Position numbers and translations under genes: made by a program. Shown piece after piece: positions 36,298 through 44,010 of a stretch of 64,000 bases of DNA (position 1 is the stretch's first letter; the number at the start of each line of letters is the position of its first letter). Origin of the DNA: Domibacillus iocasae (GTDB lineage Bacteria; Bacillota; Bacilli; Bacillales; Domibacillaceae); the NCBI RefSeq assembly GCF_001750285.1, contig NZ_MAMP01000006.1:123654-187653 (forward strand). The letters run 5' to 3'. The notes under the pieces were generated by a model. The model did no database searches. It saw only the letters and a program-made list of their open reading frames with translations, and was not told where the DNA came from.

Positions 36298-36729
36298 ATG
36301 TCAAAGGCTGCAATTTACATTTGCGGAACAGCACCGGCTTGTTCGGCTAGAAAAAAATCTGCCGATGTGACAGTCGCTGACCGCGAAGAACTCCAAAGAC
36401 TTTTAAAGGAGTTATGTAGTCGAATGACAGATGATGAACGCAAACTTTTAGAATACTTGAAAGAGGTAAGCGCACCTCAACTACTAGCGGATTTATGCGG
36501 TGGGAAAGTATTAGGAGTTGACTTACGGGCTGTAGGGAAATTGCAAATATACCGTTTACCTGGCGAAGCAATAAACGTTCTTTTATACTGCGTTAAACAC
36601 AAAATGGACAATCAAGATTATCAGAACGTTTATAAAATTGCAGCTCGCTGGAGGAGACTCCGCGTTAAAAATGCAGAAGAAGCGTTCGAATTAGCGAAGA
36701 AAGAGTTTAATTTTTATCAACAAGAATGA
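36298..36729 (+). CDS. Orphan DnaB/DnaD-type helicase-loader C-terminal domain
   Basis: 143 residues. From about residue 50 onwards the protein reads like the C-terminal DnaB_2 domain of the Bacillus helicase loader DnaB. Matching stretches are EYLKEVSAPQLLADLCGG, LPGEAINVLLYCVKHKMDN, and NVYKIAARWRRLRVKNAEEAFELAKKEFN. Full DnaB has about 470 residues; only the ssDNA/DnaC-interacting end is present. An in-frame TAG lies two codons before the ATG, so it is not a longer open gene today, and no good ribosome-binding site precedes it. It may be an islet replication gene or a decayed fragment. Confidence 0.7.
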   Translation: MSKAAIYICGTAPACSARKKSADVTVADREELQRLLKELCSRMTDDERKLLEYLKEVSAPQLLADLCGGKVLGVDLRAVGKLQIYRLPGEAINVLLYCVKHKMDNQDYQNVYKIAARWRRLRVKNAEEAFELAKKEFNFYQQE

Positions 36730-36743
36730 ATAGTCTCCTTTTT

Positions 36744-36776
36744 AAAACTACATTCTTCACTGGATGTAGTTTTTTC
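36744..36776 (+). terminator. Terminator after the DnaB-domain gene
   Basis: AAAACTACAT and ATGTAGTTTT pair around a ten-base loop, with more T following. Confidence 0.88.
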
Positions 36777-36837
36777 TTATAAATTAAATTCTTCACTTGC
36801 GTGAGAAATAAGGATAGAATCCGGGCCAGGAAGGCGC

Positions 36838-37545
36838 ATAAAAAAAGCCACGGGGGCACCGTAGCAATAAAGGAACCATGTGAGTAAAGGATGTAACGAA
36901 TGCTAGGGGGCATCAACGTTACATATTAAACATTACCCGCTACGGAGAAAGATAAAACGCATAAAAAAGACCGCGGGGACTCACCGCGGTACAAACTACT
37001 TATGATGGTGCCGGGTCAATGCAGAGACCCTAACCTAGATTATCGCCCGTTACGAAGAAATTTAAACCATATTAAAAAAAGGCCGCGGGGATCCGCAGCC
37101 AAAGCTCTAGTGTAAAACGATTGACCAACTGAGCTCCCTGCGGACAAACTTAAACCACGTCTGAAAAGTTCCGAAGTAATAACCGAGATGTACGAGTGGT
37201 CAATTTGCCGCATATTAAATGTTACCCGCTCACATGGGAATATAAACCATATTTTTAAAAAAGCGGCCTGCCAGCAGCCACTTGAATTTGATATCCGTAT
37301 TGAAAACATAAAAGAGCGCAGCTACGTGATAGCGACGCTTAAAAGTTGGTAGTTGTCAGGAGAAGTTAAATCAATATATGTACGGCTTGGCCGATATATT
37401 CATCGGATTTCAGACGCAAAAAAGGCCGCGGAGGAATACCGCAGCAAAAAAGAGAGAAAGATAGGTGATTAACGTATGTAACGAGTGGTAAGGAGCCACA
37501 ATGTCGCATGTTAATCGTTACCCGCCCTTGCGGAAATATAAACTA
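36838..37545 (+). repeat. Array of nested-hairpin units (U-array)
   Basis: Non-coding units each begin with an A-run and GC-rich segment (AAAAAAG.CCGCGGGG) and end with TTACCCGC..CGG..ATATAAACCAT or variants (near 36933, 37042, 37134, 37223, 37515). The sequence between differs but folds: CCGTAGC/GCTACGG (36859/36939) encloses ATGTAACG/CGTTACAT and ATGC/GCAT. TCCGCAG/CTGCGGA (37092/37138) encloses AGCTC/GAGCT. CCGCA/TGCGG (37439/37529) encloses ATTAAC/GTTAAT and GTGG/CCAC. GGGTC/GACCC lies at 37013/37026. Confidence 0.7.
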
Positions 37546-37747
37546 TTATTCTAAAAATTTCGACACGATTCCGTAAATACGGGCGTTGTGGCGCAAACTC
37601 GACGCAAAAATAAGCGCACATTCTACGAAACCAAACACAAGACAAACGCAGTCATATCAAGGGTTCAAGCCGTATTTTTTCTGTTTGCATACAGACCATT
37701 CTCCATGGTATTTTAAGAATATTAAACGTGAGAAGGAGCGGTCAGTC

Positions 37748-38029
37748 GTGGGAAAGAAAGATAAAAAGAAAAAGAAGCAAAAACCGATGACACTCGAAGA
37801 AAGATTCGCAAGTGGAGAGCGAGCTGCATCAGCAGGAAATTTTAATAGAGATTTTAAAGCTCGTGCAATTTACACGTCAAACAATATGAATGACGCCATA
37901 AATAAATTGTCAAAGGCTAGAGGACAAGGTTTCAAAACCATGTTTGTTAAGCACGCCTTTGAGAAGGTACTGCGTGAGGAATACGGCTGGGATCCGGATA
38001 AAGATCAGGACGACTGGCCGAGCGCATAA
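37748..38029 (+). CDS. Small lysine-rich protein of the tRNA-Arg islet
   Basis: 93 residues from GTG at 37748 after GAGAAGGAG. The N-terminal tail is very basic (GKKDKKKKKQK), followed by a helical domain (TLEERFASGERAASAGNFNRDFKARAIYT...) and an acidic end (WDPDKDQDDWPSA). No family recognised. It lies between the two hairpin arrays on the same strand, so it might bind the encoded RNA or DNA structures; that is speculation. Confidence 0.65.
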   Translation: MGKKDKKKKKQKPMTLEERFASGERAASAGNFNRDFKARAIYTSNNMNDAINKLSKARGQGFKTMFVKHAFEKVLREEYGWDPDKDQDDWPSA

Positions 38030-38039
38030 AAAGATCCGC

Positions 38040-38503
38040 AATCCCAACTGTACTGTTTTCCGTTTATCTTATAGAAGAAACTGGCGCAAGAGAGTTGCGA
38101 AAAGTTGGGATTATAGCGCGCTATGCACCGCAGAGTAAAATGCGCAATTTTGTCCGCATCTTATAGAAGAAACGCAATTTTGCCGCTTTACTTTGCTTTA
38201 CTCTGCTTTAGTTTTTGCCGGCACGCGGGTCCAGACGGAGGCACGCCCGAAACTTTTCGAATGTGTAATGACTGCAACGACTGAAATCCGCTGTACCTTA
38301 TAGAAGAAACCGGAAATCACCGTTGCACATTATTGTACATTTTGCCTGCACCGACGTCCTGGCGCGCACCCCTCTGAAACTTTTCGGATGCACACTGCGT
38401 CACAATGACGATGTAACGTAGCGCTGCCATGGCGCACTATATAGCAGAAAGTCGATTGCAGCGGGAACATTACGTAATAAATCCGTTGTGATTCGTTGTG
38501 CAT
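38040..38503 (+). repeat. Four tandem hairpins sharing a CTTATAGAAGAAAC loop (H-array)
   Basis: The loop motif lies at 38068-38081, 38160-38173 and 38297-38310, with a variant CTATATAGCAGAAAG at 38437. Each copy is enclosed by a different inverted repeat. H1: AATCCCAAC/GTTGGGATT (38040/38104). H2: GCAGAGTAAA/TTTACTCTGC (38130/38197). H3: TGCAACG/CGTTGCA (38273/38321) with inner TCCG/CGGA and outer AATGT/ACATT. H4: ATGCACA/TGTGCAT (38388/38497), then TCACAA/TTGTGA, GTAA/TTAC and CGCTGC/GCAGCG. H3 and H4 share the flanks GAAACTTTTCG on the left and TTATTGTACATTT on the right. Confidence 0.75.
38186..38215 (+). repeat. Three 10-bp tandem repeats
   Basis: GCTTTACTTT, GCTTTACTCT and GCTTTAGTTT stand head to tail; the middle one forms part of the right arm of hairpin H2. 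Confidence 0.7.
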
Positions 38504-38817
38504 TATTGTACATTTCACCGGCTGGATGCTCGGAATGGACGGCCGCCTGAAAATATCGGGGGGTCCTTTTTACGTTCTGATAATTTCCGATTTCAGCGAT
38601 CACTGGGGGGTCACTGGCGTCTACAAAACGAATGTTTATAAAACAATTCGGCAACGTCCCAGTAATTTAACGGTTGCTTGGTGGTCGTGCGGCTGGGTTT
38701 ACGGAGCGCTGCGGTGGTCTTTTCATTGACCGTATTGCTGCGTCTTTTCATTGCGGATGCCCTCCTCGCCGTTTTTAGCGGAGGCGTAGCGGGTTAGTGG
38801 AATACCGTAAAACACGC

Positions 38818-38850
38818 AAAAAAGTCCCTACGTATAAATAACGTAGGGAC
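38818..38850 (-). terminator. Terminator of tRNA-Arg
   Basis: GTCCCTACGT pairs perfectly with ACGTAGGGAC; on the minus strand six T follow. Confidence 0.9.
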
Positions 38851-38871
38851 CGTCTATCCTTATCATGGTAA

Positions 38872-38943
38872 CGTCCTCGGCAGGAATCGAACCTGCATTT
38901 CAAGCTTCGGAGGCTTGCGTGCTATCCGTTGCACCACGAGGAC
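38872..38943 (-). tRNA. tRNA-Arg (anticodon CCG)
   Basis: A full cloverleaf on the minus strand. The acceptor stem GTCCTCG/CGAGGAC has seven pairs and the D-stem is GTGC/GCAC. The anticodon stem CAAGC/GCTTG encloses loop CTCCGAA with anticodon CCG. The T-arm is GCAGG-TTCGATT-CCTGC and the discriminator base is G. CCA is not encoded. B. subtilis also has a tRNA-Arg gene close to clpP, so this is probably the native locus and the attachment site of the islet to its left. Confidence 0.95.
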
Positions 38944-39094
38944 ATGCGCTTTACAGTACAATTTAAAATTATAGAGGAAGCGGTAAAGAAAAGCAATAGA
39001 CATTTGAAAAAATATTCATAGAAATAAAAAGGAGCCTGTTTAGCAGGATTTTTGCAGGGGAAAGAAGAAAACGTACAAAGAAGAAAGCATAATG

Positions 39095-39125
39095 TTTGAC
39101 CTTCATTGACCATGAATTGTATGAT
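39095..39125 (+). promoter_or_regulatory. clpP promoter with CtsR operator
   Basis: TTTGACC-TTC-ATTGACC (39095-39111) matches the tandem heptad of the CtsR repressor with one mismatch. TTGACC (39096-39101) and TATGAT (39120-39125), 18 bases apart, form a SigA promoter overlapping the box, the layout expected for heat-shock derepression. Confidence 0.8.
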
Positions 39126-39163
39126 GGTTAAACAGTAAAGCTATTATAAGGAGGAACCACAGT

Positions 39164-39769
39164 ATGAATTTAATTCCTACAGTTATTGAACAAACAAACC
39201 GCGGTGAGCGCGCGTATGACATTTATTCTCGTTTGTTGAAAGACCGTATCATTATGCTTGGAAGCGGCATTGATGATAATGTGGCAAACTCGATTGTTGC
39301 CCAATTATTATTTCTTGAAGCGGAAAATCCGGAAAAAGACATCTCCATTTATATTAATAGCCCGGGCGGCAGTATTACAGCCGGCATGGCGATTTACGAT
39401 ACAATGCAATTTATTAAGCCGGATGTGCAGACAATCTGCATCGGTATGGCCGCTTCAATGGGGGCATTCCTGCTTGCAGCCGGTACAAAAGGTAAACGCT
39501 ATGCACTTCCAAATAGTGAAGTCATGATTCACCAGCCGCTTGGCGGGGCGCAAGGACAGGCGACGGAAATTGAAATCGCTGCGAAACGCATTTTGTTCCT
39601 TCGTGAAAAATTAAACGGCATCTTGTCAGAACGTACTGGACAGCCTCTTGAAGTTATTGCACGCGACACAGACCGCGATAACTTTATGACAGCGGAACGC
39701 GCGAAAGAATATGGTCTTGTTGATCATATTGTAACGCGGAGCGAAGCGACTCAAAAAGAAGAAAAGTAA
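39164..39769 (+). CDS. clpP: ATP-dependent Clp protease proteolytic subunit
   Basis: 201 residues with catalytic triad Ser98 (GMAASMGAF), His123 (MIHQPLGG) and Asp172 (RDTDRDNF). ClpP forms the barrel that degrades substrates fed by ClpC, ClpE or ClpX, including ssrA-tagged proteins; ssrA and smpB lie 13 kb downstream. TAAGGAGG precedes the ATG. Monocistronic, ending in a terminator. Probably controlled by CtsR. Confidence 0.98.
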   Translation: MNLIPTVIEQTNRGERAYDIYSRLLKDRIIMLGSGIDDNVANSIVAQLLFLEAENPEKDISIYINSPGGSITAGMAIYDTMQFIKPDVQTICIGMAASMGAFLLAAGTKGKRYALPNSEVMIHQPLGGAQGQATEIEIAAKRILFLREKLNGILSERTGQPLEVIARDTDRDNFMTAERAKEYGLVDHIVTRSEATQKEEK

Positions 39770-39775
39770 TCTATG

Positions 39776-39804
39776 AAAAGACCTGCTGCGGCGGGTCTTT
39801 TTTT
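39776..39804 (+). terminator. clpP terminator
   Basis: AAAGACC.GC pairs with GC.GGTCTTT and runs into seven T. Confidence 0.9.
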
Positions 39805-39809
39805 CGTGC

Positions 39810-39984
39810 TGTCCAGCTCCACACGCTATCCCTCCAGCACGAGGGCTCACAGGATGTGAGCCGCGAAGGCGTTGCGGCAGGACGCTGCGGCTCCAAAAGT
39901 CATGCCCTTCTGGAGACAAAAAGCGCCTCCGTCAGTGCTCTTCTTATGCTTGTCGCTGATAACGAGGCGTCTTGCGCTTTTCTT
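39810..39984. repeat. Dispersed structured repeat, copy R4
   Basis: Begins TGTCCAGCTCC like R1 and ends CTTGCGCTTTTCTT like R2. It has a single unit with GCTCACA-GGA-TGTGAGC and GCGGC-AGGAC-GCTGC, then AAAAAGCGCCTCCG as in R2. Fills the clpP-rpoN gap. Confidence 0.8.
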
Positions 39985-40023
39985 GTGTCAGACTGTATAA
40001 TATAACAGCAAGGGGGAGATACG

Positions 40024-41355
40024 ATGAACATGCAGATGAATCCGGGGCTCTGGCAGCAGCAAACGATGAAGCTTGCCATGACACAGGAATTGACCCAGGC
40101 GATTACACTGCTTCAGTATTCCGCGCAGGAGCTGGCCGCGTTTTTGGAAACAAAAGCTGTCGAAAACCCGTTTATCCAGTTAGAAACACCTGATTTGAAA
40201 GCGCTTTATAAAAAAGAACGCGCTCAGTCAGCATCAAGCTCGTCTGATGATAAAAATTGGGTTGAACACATTGCCGATTCATCTTATACAATTACCGACT
40301 ACGTACAGGCGCAATTTCAATTAAAAAAACTGCCCGATGCAAAAAAACGCATCCTTGACTTTTTATTGAATAACATGGATGAGAATGGCTATATGACGAT
40401 TGATAGCGAGGAAGCGGCTGAACTGGTTCGTAAAAGCGAAGCGGAAGTCCGATCCGTCATGAACATGATTAAGTGGATGGAGCCGGCAGGCATCGGCGCG
40501 CGAAACTTGCAGGAATGTTTACTTTTACAAGCAGAACGGCGTTTGGATGCCCCTTTTTTAGCAGAAGTCATTCTTCGTCGCCACTTCACCGAATTTGCCA
40601 ATAAAACGTGGAAGCCGCTCGCAAAACAGCTGGGCGTTGAGCTAAAAGAGATTCAGCAGGCCGCTGACTTTATAAAAACGTTGAACCCGAAGCCTGGCGC
40701 TTCTTTTCAGGATGGTTCCTCCTGCTATGTGCGCCCTGACGTGTCAGTGACAGTGGCAGGGGATTTCATCGAAGTACACTTGCTTGATGACGAGCTGCCG
40801 AAAGTGGTATTCGAAAAAGAGTACTTTAATGAGATGGCTTCGTATGCAGATAAAGAAGTAAAGCGTTTCGTGAAAGAAAAAGAAAAAGATTATCAATGGC
40901 TCATGAGAAGTCTTGAACAGCGTCAGCAAACGATTCAGCGTGTTGGTTTAAAAATCGTTGAAAAGCAGCGCAGGTTTTTCTTTCATGGACCAGGCTCGCT
41001 GCAGCCGCTGACGATGAAAGAAATCGCAGATGAATTATCTATCCATGAATCAACCGTAAGCCGGACCGTACGCGGAAAGTATATGCAGACACCATTCGGC
41101 ACGTATGAATTAAAATCCTTTTTCCCATCGGGCATGACGGCTTCATTGGAAACAGGCGAAGTAACTTCCTCGAATCAAGCAAAAATTCGTATTCAGACGC
41201 TCGTTTCAGCGGAAGATAAAAGAAAGCCGCTATCCGATCAGGCAATTTGCTCTGCGCTTCTTGAAGAAGGGATGGCTATTTCAAGAAGAACGGTCGCGAA
41301 ATACAGAGAACAGCTAAATATCCCGTCTTCATCAAAGCGAAAGCGGTATGAATAA
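40024..41355 (+). CDS. rpoN: RNA polymerase sigma-54 factor (SigL)
   Basis: 443 residues. The Gln-rich activator-interacting region I is at 10-55 (LWQQQTMKLAMTQELTQAITLLQYS), the core-binding region in the middle, an HTH at about 330-350 (MKEIADELSIHESTVSRTVRGKYM), and the RpoN box near the C-terminus (ISRRTVAKYREQL). It recognises -24/-12 promoters and needs an enhancer-binding ATPase. AAGGGGGAG precedes the ATG. In B. subtilis sigL also lies near the clpP-cggR interval. Confidence 0.97.
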   Translation: MNMQMNPGLWQQQTMKLAMTQELTQAITLLQYSAQELAAFLETKAVENPFIQLETPDLKALYKKERAQSASSSSDDKNWVEHIADSSYTITDYVQAQFQLKKLPDAKKRILDFLLNNMDENGYMTIDSEEAAELVRKSEAEVRSVMNMIKWMEPAGIGARNLQECLLLQAERRLDAPFLAEVILRRHFTEFANKTWKPLAKQLGVELKEIQQAADFIKTLNPKPGASFQDGSSCYVRPDVSVTVAGDFIEVHLLDDELPKVVFEKEYFNEMASYADKEVKRFVKEKEKDYQWLMRSLEQRQQTIQRVGLKIVEKQRRFFFHGPGSLQPLTMKEIADELSIHESTVSRTVRGKYMQTPFGTYELKSFFPSGMTASLETGEVTSSNQAKIRIQTLVSAEDKRKPLSDQAICSALLEEGMAISRRTVAKYREQLNIPSSSKRKRYE

Positions 41356-41366
41356 AAGGAGTCAAC

Positions 41367-41612
41367 ATGAAAATCGATTTTTACACACGGCCAGGATGCC
41401 ATTTATGTGAAGAAGCAAAAATCATCGTACAACTGATCGCAGAAGAACTTGGCTTAAAAGTACACGAGAGAAATATTGAAGAAAAAGACGAATGGACGGA
41501 AGAATACGGATTAATAATACCAGTCCTGAAAGCAGGAAAGGACATTATCGCATATGGAAAGATCGATTATGTATCGGCCTTAACAAAACTGCGTCAGAAA
41601 ATTAACAAATAA
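41367..41612 (+). CDS. Glutaredoxin-like thioredoxin-fold protein
   Basis: 81 residues with a CxxC redox motif (RPGCHLCEEAK, Cys10 and Cys13) and a cis-proline region (IIPVLKAG), as in the glutaredoxin-like DUF836/YfhF-type family. Likely a thiol oxidoreductase; the partner is unknown. AAGGAG lies in the 11-base gap after rpoN, so the two are co-transcribed. Confidence 0.88.
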   Translation: MKIDFYTRPGCHLCEEAKIIVQLIAEELGLKVHERNIEEKDEWTEEYGLIIPVLKAGKDIIAYGKIDYVSALTKLRQKINK

Positions 41613-41638
41613 TTTAAAAAAATAACGGTCTCTTTTCG

Positions 41639-41667
41639 TTGATTTTTAAATAATGCCCTGCTACAAT
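41639..41667 (+). promoter_or_regulatory. Promoter of cggR-gapA
   Basis: TTGATT (41639-41644), a 17-base spacer and TACAAT (41662-41667). The -10 lies inside the hairpin at 41655-41684, and CggR half-sites follow 37 bases on. Confidence 0.7.
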
Positions 41668-41696
41668 GAATTTGTAAGCAGGGCAAAATTTTTTTT
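41655..41696 (+). terminator. Terminator of rpoN/glutaredoxin overlapping the cggR promoter
   Basis: GCCCTGCT pairs with AGCAGGGC and leads to eight T. The promoter -10 TACAAT sits in the loop, so transcripts from that promoter carry only the 3' arm and escape termination. Confidence 0.75.
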
Positions 41697-41703
41697 GGCC
41701 GAG

Positions 41704-41740
41704 TGGGACATTTAAAGTTTTGCTTGGGACGAAATATAAC
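41704..41740 (+). promoter_or_regulatory. CggR operator
   Basis: TGGGAC at 41704 and again at 41725, 21 bases apart, each followed after six bases by an AGTT/TAAC-type half-site. This matches the tandem CGGGAC-N6-TGTC operator of B. subtilis CggR in layout. It lies between the promoter and the cggR start. Confidence 0.7.
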
Positions 41741-41767
41741 CCAAAAGACCGAAGAGGAGCGCGGGAT

Positions 41768-42796
41768 ATGAAAACAATTTTAAATATTCAACAGCAGCTC
41801 GTACCGGACCTGCTTGACATTATGCAAAAACGCTATCGTCTTTTGCAAGCGGTCCGAATTGCCGGGACAGCTGGGAGACGTACACTTGCCCAGTCACTTG
41901 GCATGACAGAGCGTGTTGTCAGAAGCGAAGCAGAGTTTTTAAAAGAGCGCGGATTGCTCGATTTTAGCGCGTCAGGCATGAAATTAACGGAAACGGGTAT
42001 GGATGTGGTGAGAGAGCTGGAAGAGTTAATGCTGGAACTAAAAGGCATTGATTCAATGGCGGAAGAGCTAAAATCCCGCTACAACTTATCGGAAGCCGTT
42101 ATTATTCCTGGCAATTGTGATGAATCGGCATTCGTGAAAAAAGCAATCGGTGAAGCGTGTGCAAGCCGCATAAAGAGTCATCTCAGCGGAAAGACTATCA
42201 TCGCTGTGACAGGCGGCTCAACAATGGCGGAAGCAGCACAGACGATGAAACCAGATTTTGCAGAAGGAAAACACGTATTATTTGTGCCTGCCCGAGGCGG
42301 AATTGGCGATGATGTCCGCAATGAAGCAAATACCGTCGCCGCACTAATGGCACAAAATACAAACGGGTCACACCGTGTTTTGTACGCACCGGAGCGAATT
42401 AGCCCGGACGTGCGCGAATCCCTTCTTCAAGAGCCGGCTATCAAAGAAGCTGTTAATATGATCCAATCAGCAGACATCGTACTTCATGGTGTCGGGAATG
42501 CGATCTCGATGGCGAAGCGCCGAAAAACACCGGAGGCGGAAATTTCATTGCTGGAACAAAGTGAAGCGGTAGCAGAAGCATTTGGCTACTATTTCAACAA
42601 GGAAGGCAAAGTGATTCAAAAATTATCAACAATCGGCTTGAAACTGGAAGATTTGCAGCATGCAAAAGTCGTCATTGCGGCAGCAGGCGGCGCATCAAAA
42701 GGGGAAGCGATTCGTTCTTATTTAAACGGGTCACCGAAGCTGGATATTCTTGTGACAGATGAGGCAGCCGCACGGGTATTGCTTGAAGCACAATAA
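41768..42796 (+). CDS. cggR: Central glycolytic genes regulator CggR
   Basis: 342 residues of the SorC/DeoR-type family. The N-terminal winged helix (residues 5-80) is followed by a sugar-phosphate-binding domain with [20 protein letters not shown] and GVGNA. It represses the gapA operon until fructose-1,6-bisphosphate accumulates. ATG at 41768 follows AGAGGAG; an upstream in-frame TTG at 41720 lies inside the operator. Gene order cggR-gapA-pgk-tpiA-gpmI-eno is the Bacillus glycolytic operon. Confidence 0.96.
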   Translation: MKTILNIQQQLVPDLLDIMQKRYRLLQAVRIAGTAGRRTLAQSLGMTERVVRSEAEFLKERGLLDFSASGMKLTETGMDVVRELEELMLELKGIDSMAEELKSRYNLSEAVIIPGNCDESAFVKKAIGEACASRIKSHLSGKTIIAVTGGSTMAEAAQTMKPDFAEGKHVLFVPARGGIGDDVRNEANTVAALMAQNTNGSHRVLYAPERISPDVRESLLQEPAIKEAVNMIQSADIVLHGVGNAISMAKRRKTPEAEISLLEQSEAVAEAFGYYFNKEGKVIQKLSTIGLKLEDLQHAKVVIAAAGGASKGEAIRSYLNGSPKLDILVTDEAAARVLLEAQ

Positions 42797-42864
42797 CAAC
42801 GCGAACATCCGACAGTTCAAAATGGACTGACGGTTTGATAAACAATTTCAAGGAGGAAACACTC

Positions 42865-43872
42865 ATGACAGTAAAAATTGGTATTAATGGTTTTGGACGT
42901 ATTGGACGTAACGTATTTCGCGCAGCAATGAAAAACCCGGAAGTTGATGTAGTAGCTATCAACGACCTTACAGATGCAAACATGCTTGCACACCTTTTGA
43001 AATACGATACTGTTCACGGTACACTTGAAGCAGACGTAACAGTTGACGGCGATACAATCGTTGTAAACGGCGAACGCGTAAAAGTAACAGCTGAACGCGA
43101 TCCAGCGCAAATTCCTTGGGGAGCTAACGGAGCTGAAGTAGTTGTTGAATCTACTGGCCGTTTCACAAAACGTGCAGATGCTGCGAAACACCTTGAAGGC
43201 GGCGCGAAAAAAGTCATCATCTCTGCACCGGCATCTGATGAAGATATCACAATTGTTATGGGTGTTAACGAAGATAAATACGATGCAGCTAACCACCAGG
43301 TTATTTCAAATGCATCTTGTACAACAAACTGCCTGGCTCCATTTGCAAAAGTATTGAACGACGAGTATGGCATCGTACGTGGTATGATGACAACTGTTCA
43401 CTCTTACACAAATGACCAGCAAATTCTTGACTTGCCGCACTCTGACTACCGTCGTGCACGTGCAGCAGCAGAAAACATCATCCCAACTTCAACTGGTGCA
43501 GCGAAAGCCGTTTCTCTTGTGCTTCCTGAACTAAAAGGCAAATTGAACGGTATGGCAATGCGTGTTCCAACACCAAACGTATCTGTTGTTGACCTTGTTG
43601 TTGAACTTAAAGAAAATGTAACAGCTGAGCAAGTAAATGCATCATTCAAAGCAGCATCAGAAGGCAATATGAAAGGCATTCTTGCTTACACTGAGCTTCC
43701 GCTTGTATCAACTGACTACAACGGCACAACAGCATCTTCAACAATCGATGCTCTTTCGACAATGGTAATGGAAGGCAACATGGTAAAAGTTCTTTCTTGG
43801 TACGATAATGAGAACGGCTACTCAAACCGCGTTGTTGACCTTGTTCAATACATCGCAGCAAAAGGTCTTTAA
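42865..43872 (+). CDS. gapA: Glyceraldehyde-3-phosphate dehydrogenase, glycolytic
   Basis: 335 residues. The NAD-binding [15 protein letters not shown] leads to Asp34, typical of NAD specificity and of GapA rather than GapB. The catalytic site is Cys152 in SNASCTTNC, and HSYTNDQQ and [20 protein letters not shown] carry the phosphate-site residues. AAGGAGG precedes the ATG at 42865. Codon use is highly biased, as expected for a very abundant protein. Confidence 0.98.
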   Translation: MTVKIGINGFGRIGRNVFRAAMKNPEVDVVAINDLTDANMLAHLLKYDTVHGTLEADVTVDGDTIVVNGERVKVTAERDPAQIPWGANGAEVVVESTGRFTKRADAAKHLEGGAKKVIISAPASDEDITIVMGVNEDKYDAANHQVISNASCTTNCLAPFAKVLNDEYGIVRGMMTTVHSYTNDQQILDLPHSDYRRARAAAENIIPTSTGAAKAVSLVLPELKGKLNGMAMRVPTPNVSVVDLVVELKENVTAEQVNASFKAASEGNMKGILAYTELPLVSTDYNGTTASSTIDALSTMVMEGNMVKVLSWYDNENGYSNRVVDLVQYIAAKGL

Positions 43873-43902
43873 TTAAAAAAACGCTGTTTTTCAGGCTATA
43901 GC

Positions 43903-43931
43903 TTGGAAATCAACAGTTCACCATCTATAAT
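43903..43931 (+). promoter_or_regulatory. Promoter between gapA and pgk
   Basis: TTGGAA (43903-43908), 17 bases, TATAAT (43926-43931): a strong SigA match. It lies upstream of the terminator at 43946-43979. Confidence 0.8.
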
Positions 43932-43945
43932 GAAAAGGTGAAACG

Positions 43946-43979
43946 GGGAGCGGGATTCAATCCCCGCTCCCTTTTTTTT
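43946..43979 (+). terminator. Terminator between gapA and pgk
   Basis: GGGAGCGGG pairs with CCCGCTCCC and is followed by eight T. It stands between the internal promoter and pgk, so the two may form an attenuator. Confidence 0.92.
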
Positions 43980-44010
43980 GTCTGTCCACAACGATATGGA
44001 GGTCTTTTAC

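Noticed and set aside
37080-37145. A tRNA on the minus strand in U-array unit c
   Set aside because: AGCTCAGTTGGT resembles a D-arm, but there is no anticodon arm or T-loop; the segment folds better as one nested hairpin.
38040-38503. CRISPR array
   Set aside because: The 14-base motif is too short and spacing is irregular (92, 137, 140); flanks are inverted repeats rather than unique spacers, and there are no cas genes.
38040-38503. Integron attC sites
   Set aside because: The stems lack the RYYYAAC/GTTRRRY core boxes, no integron integrase or gene cassettes are present.
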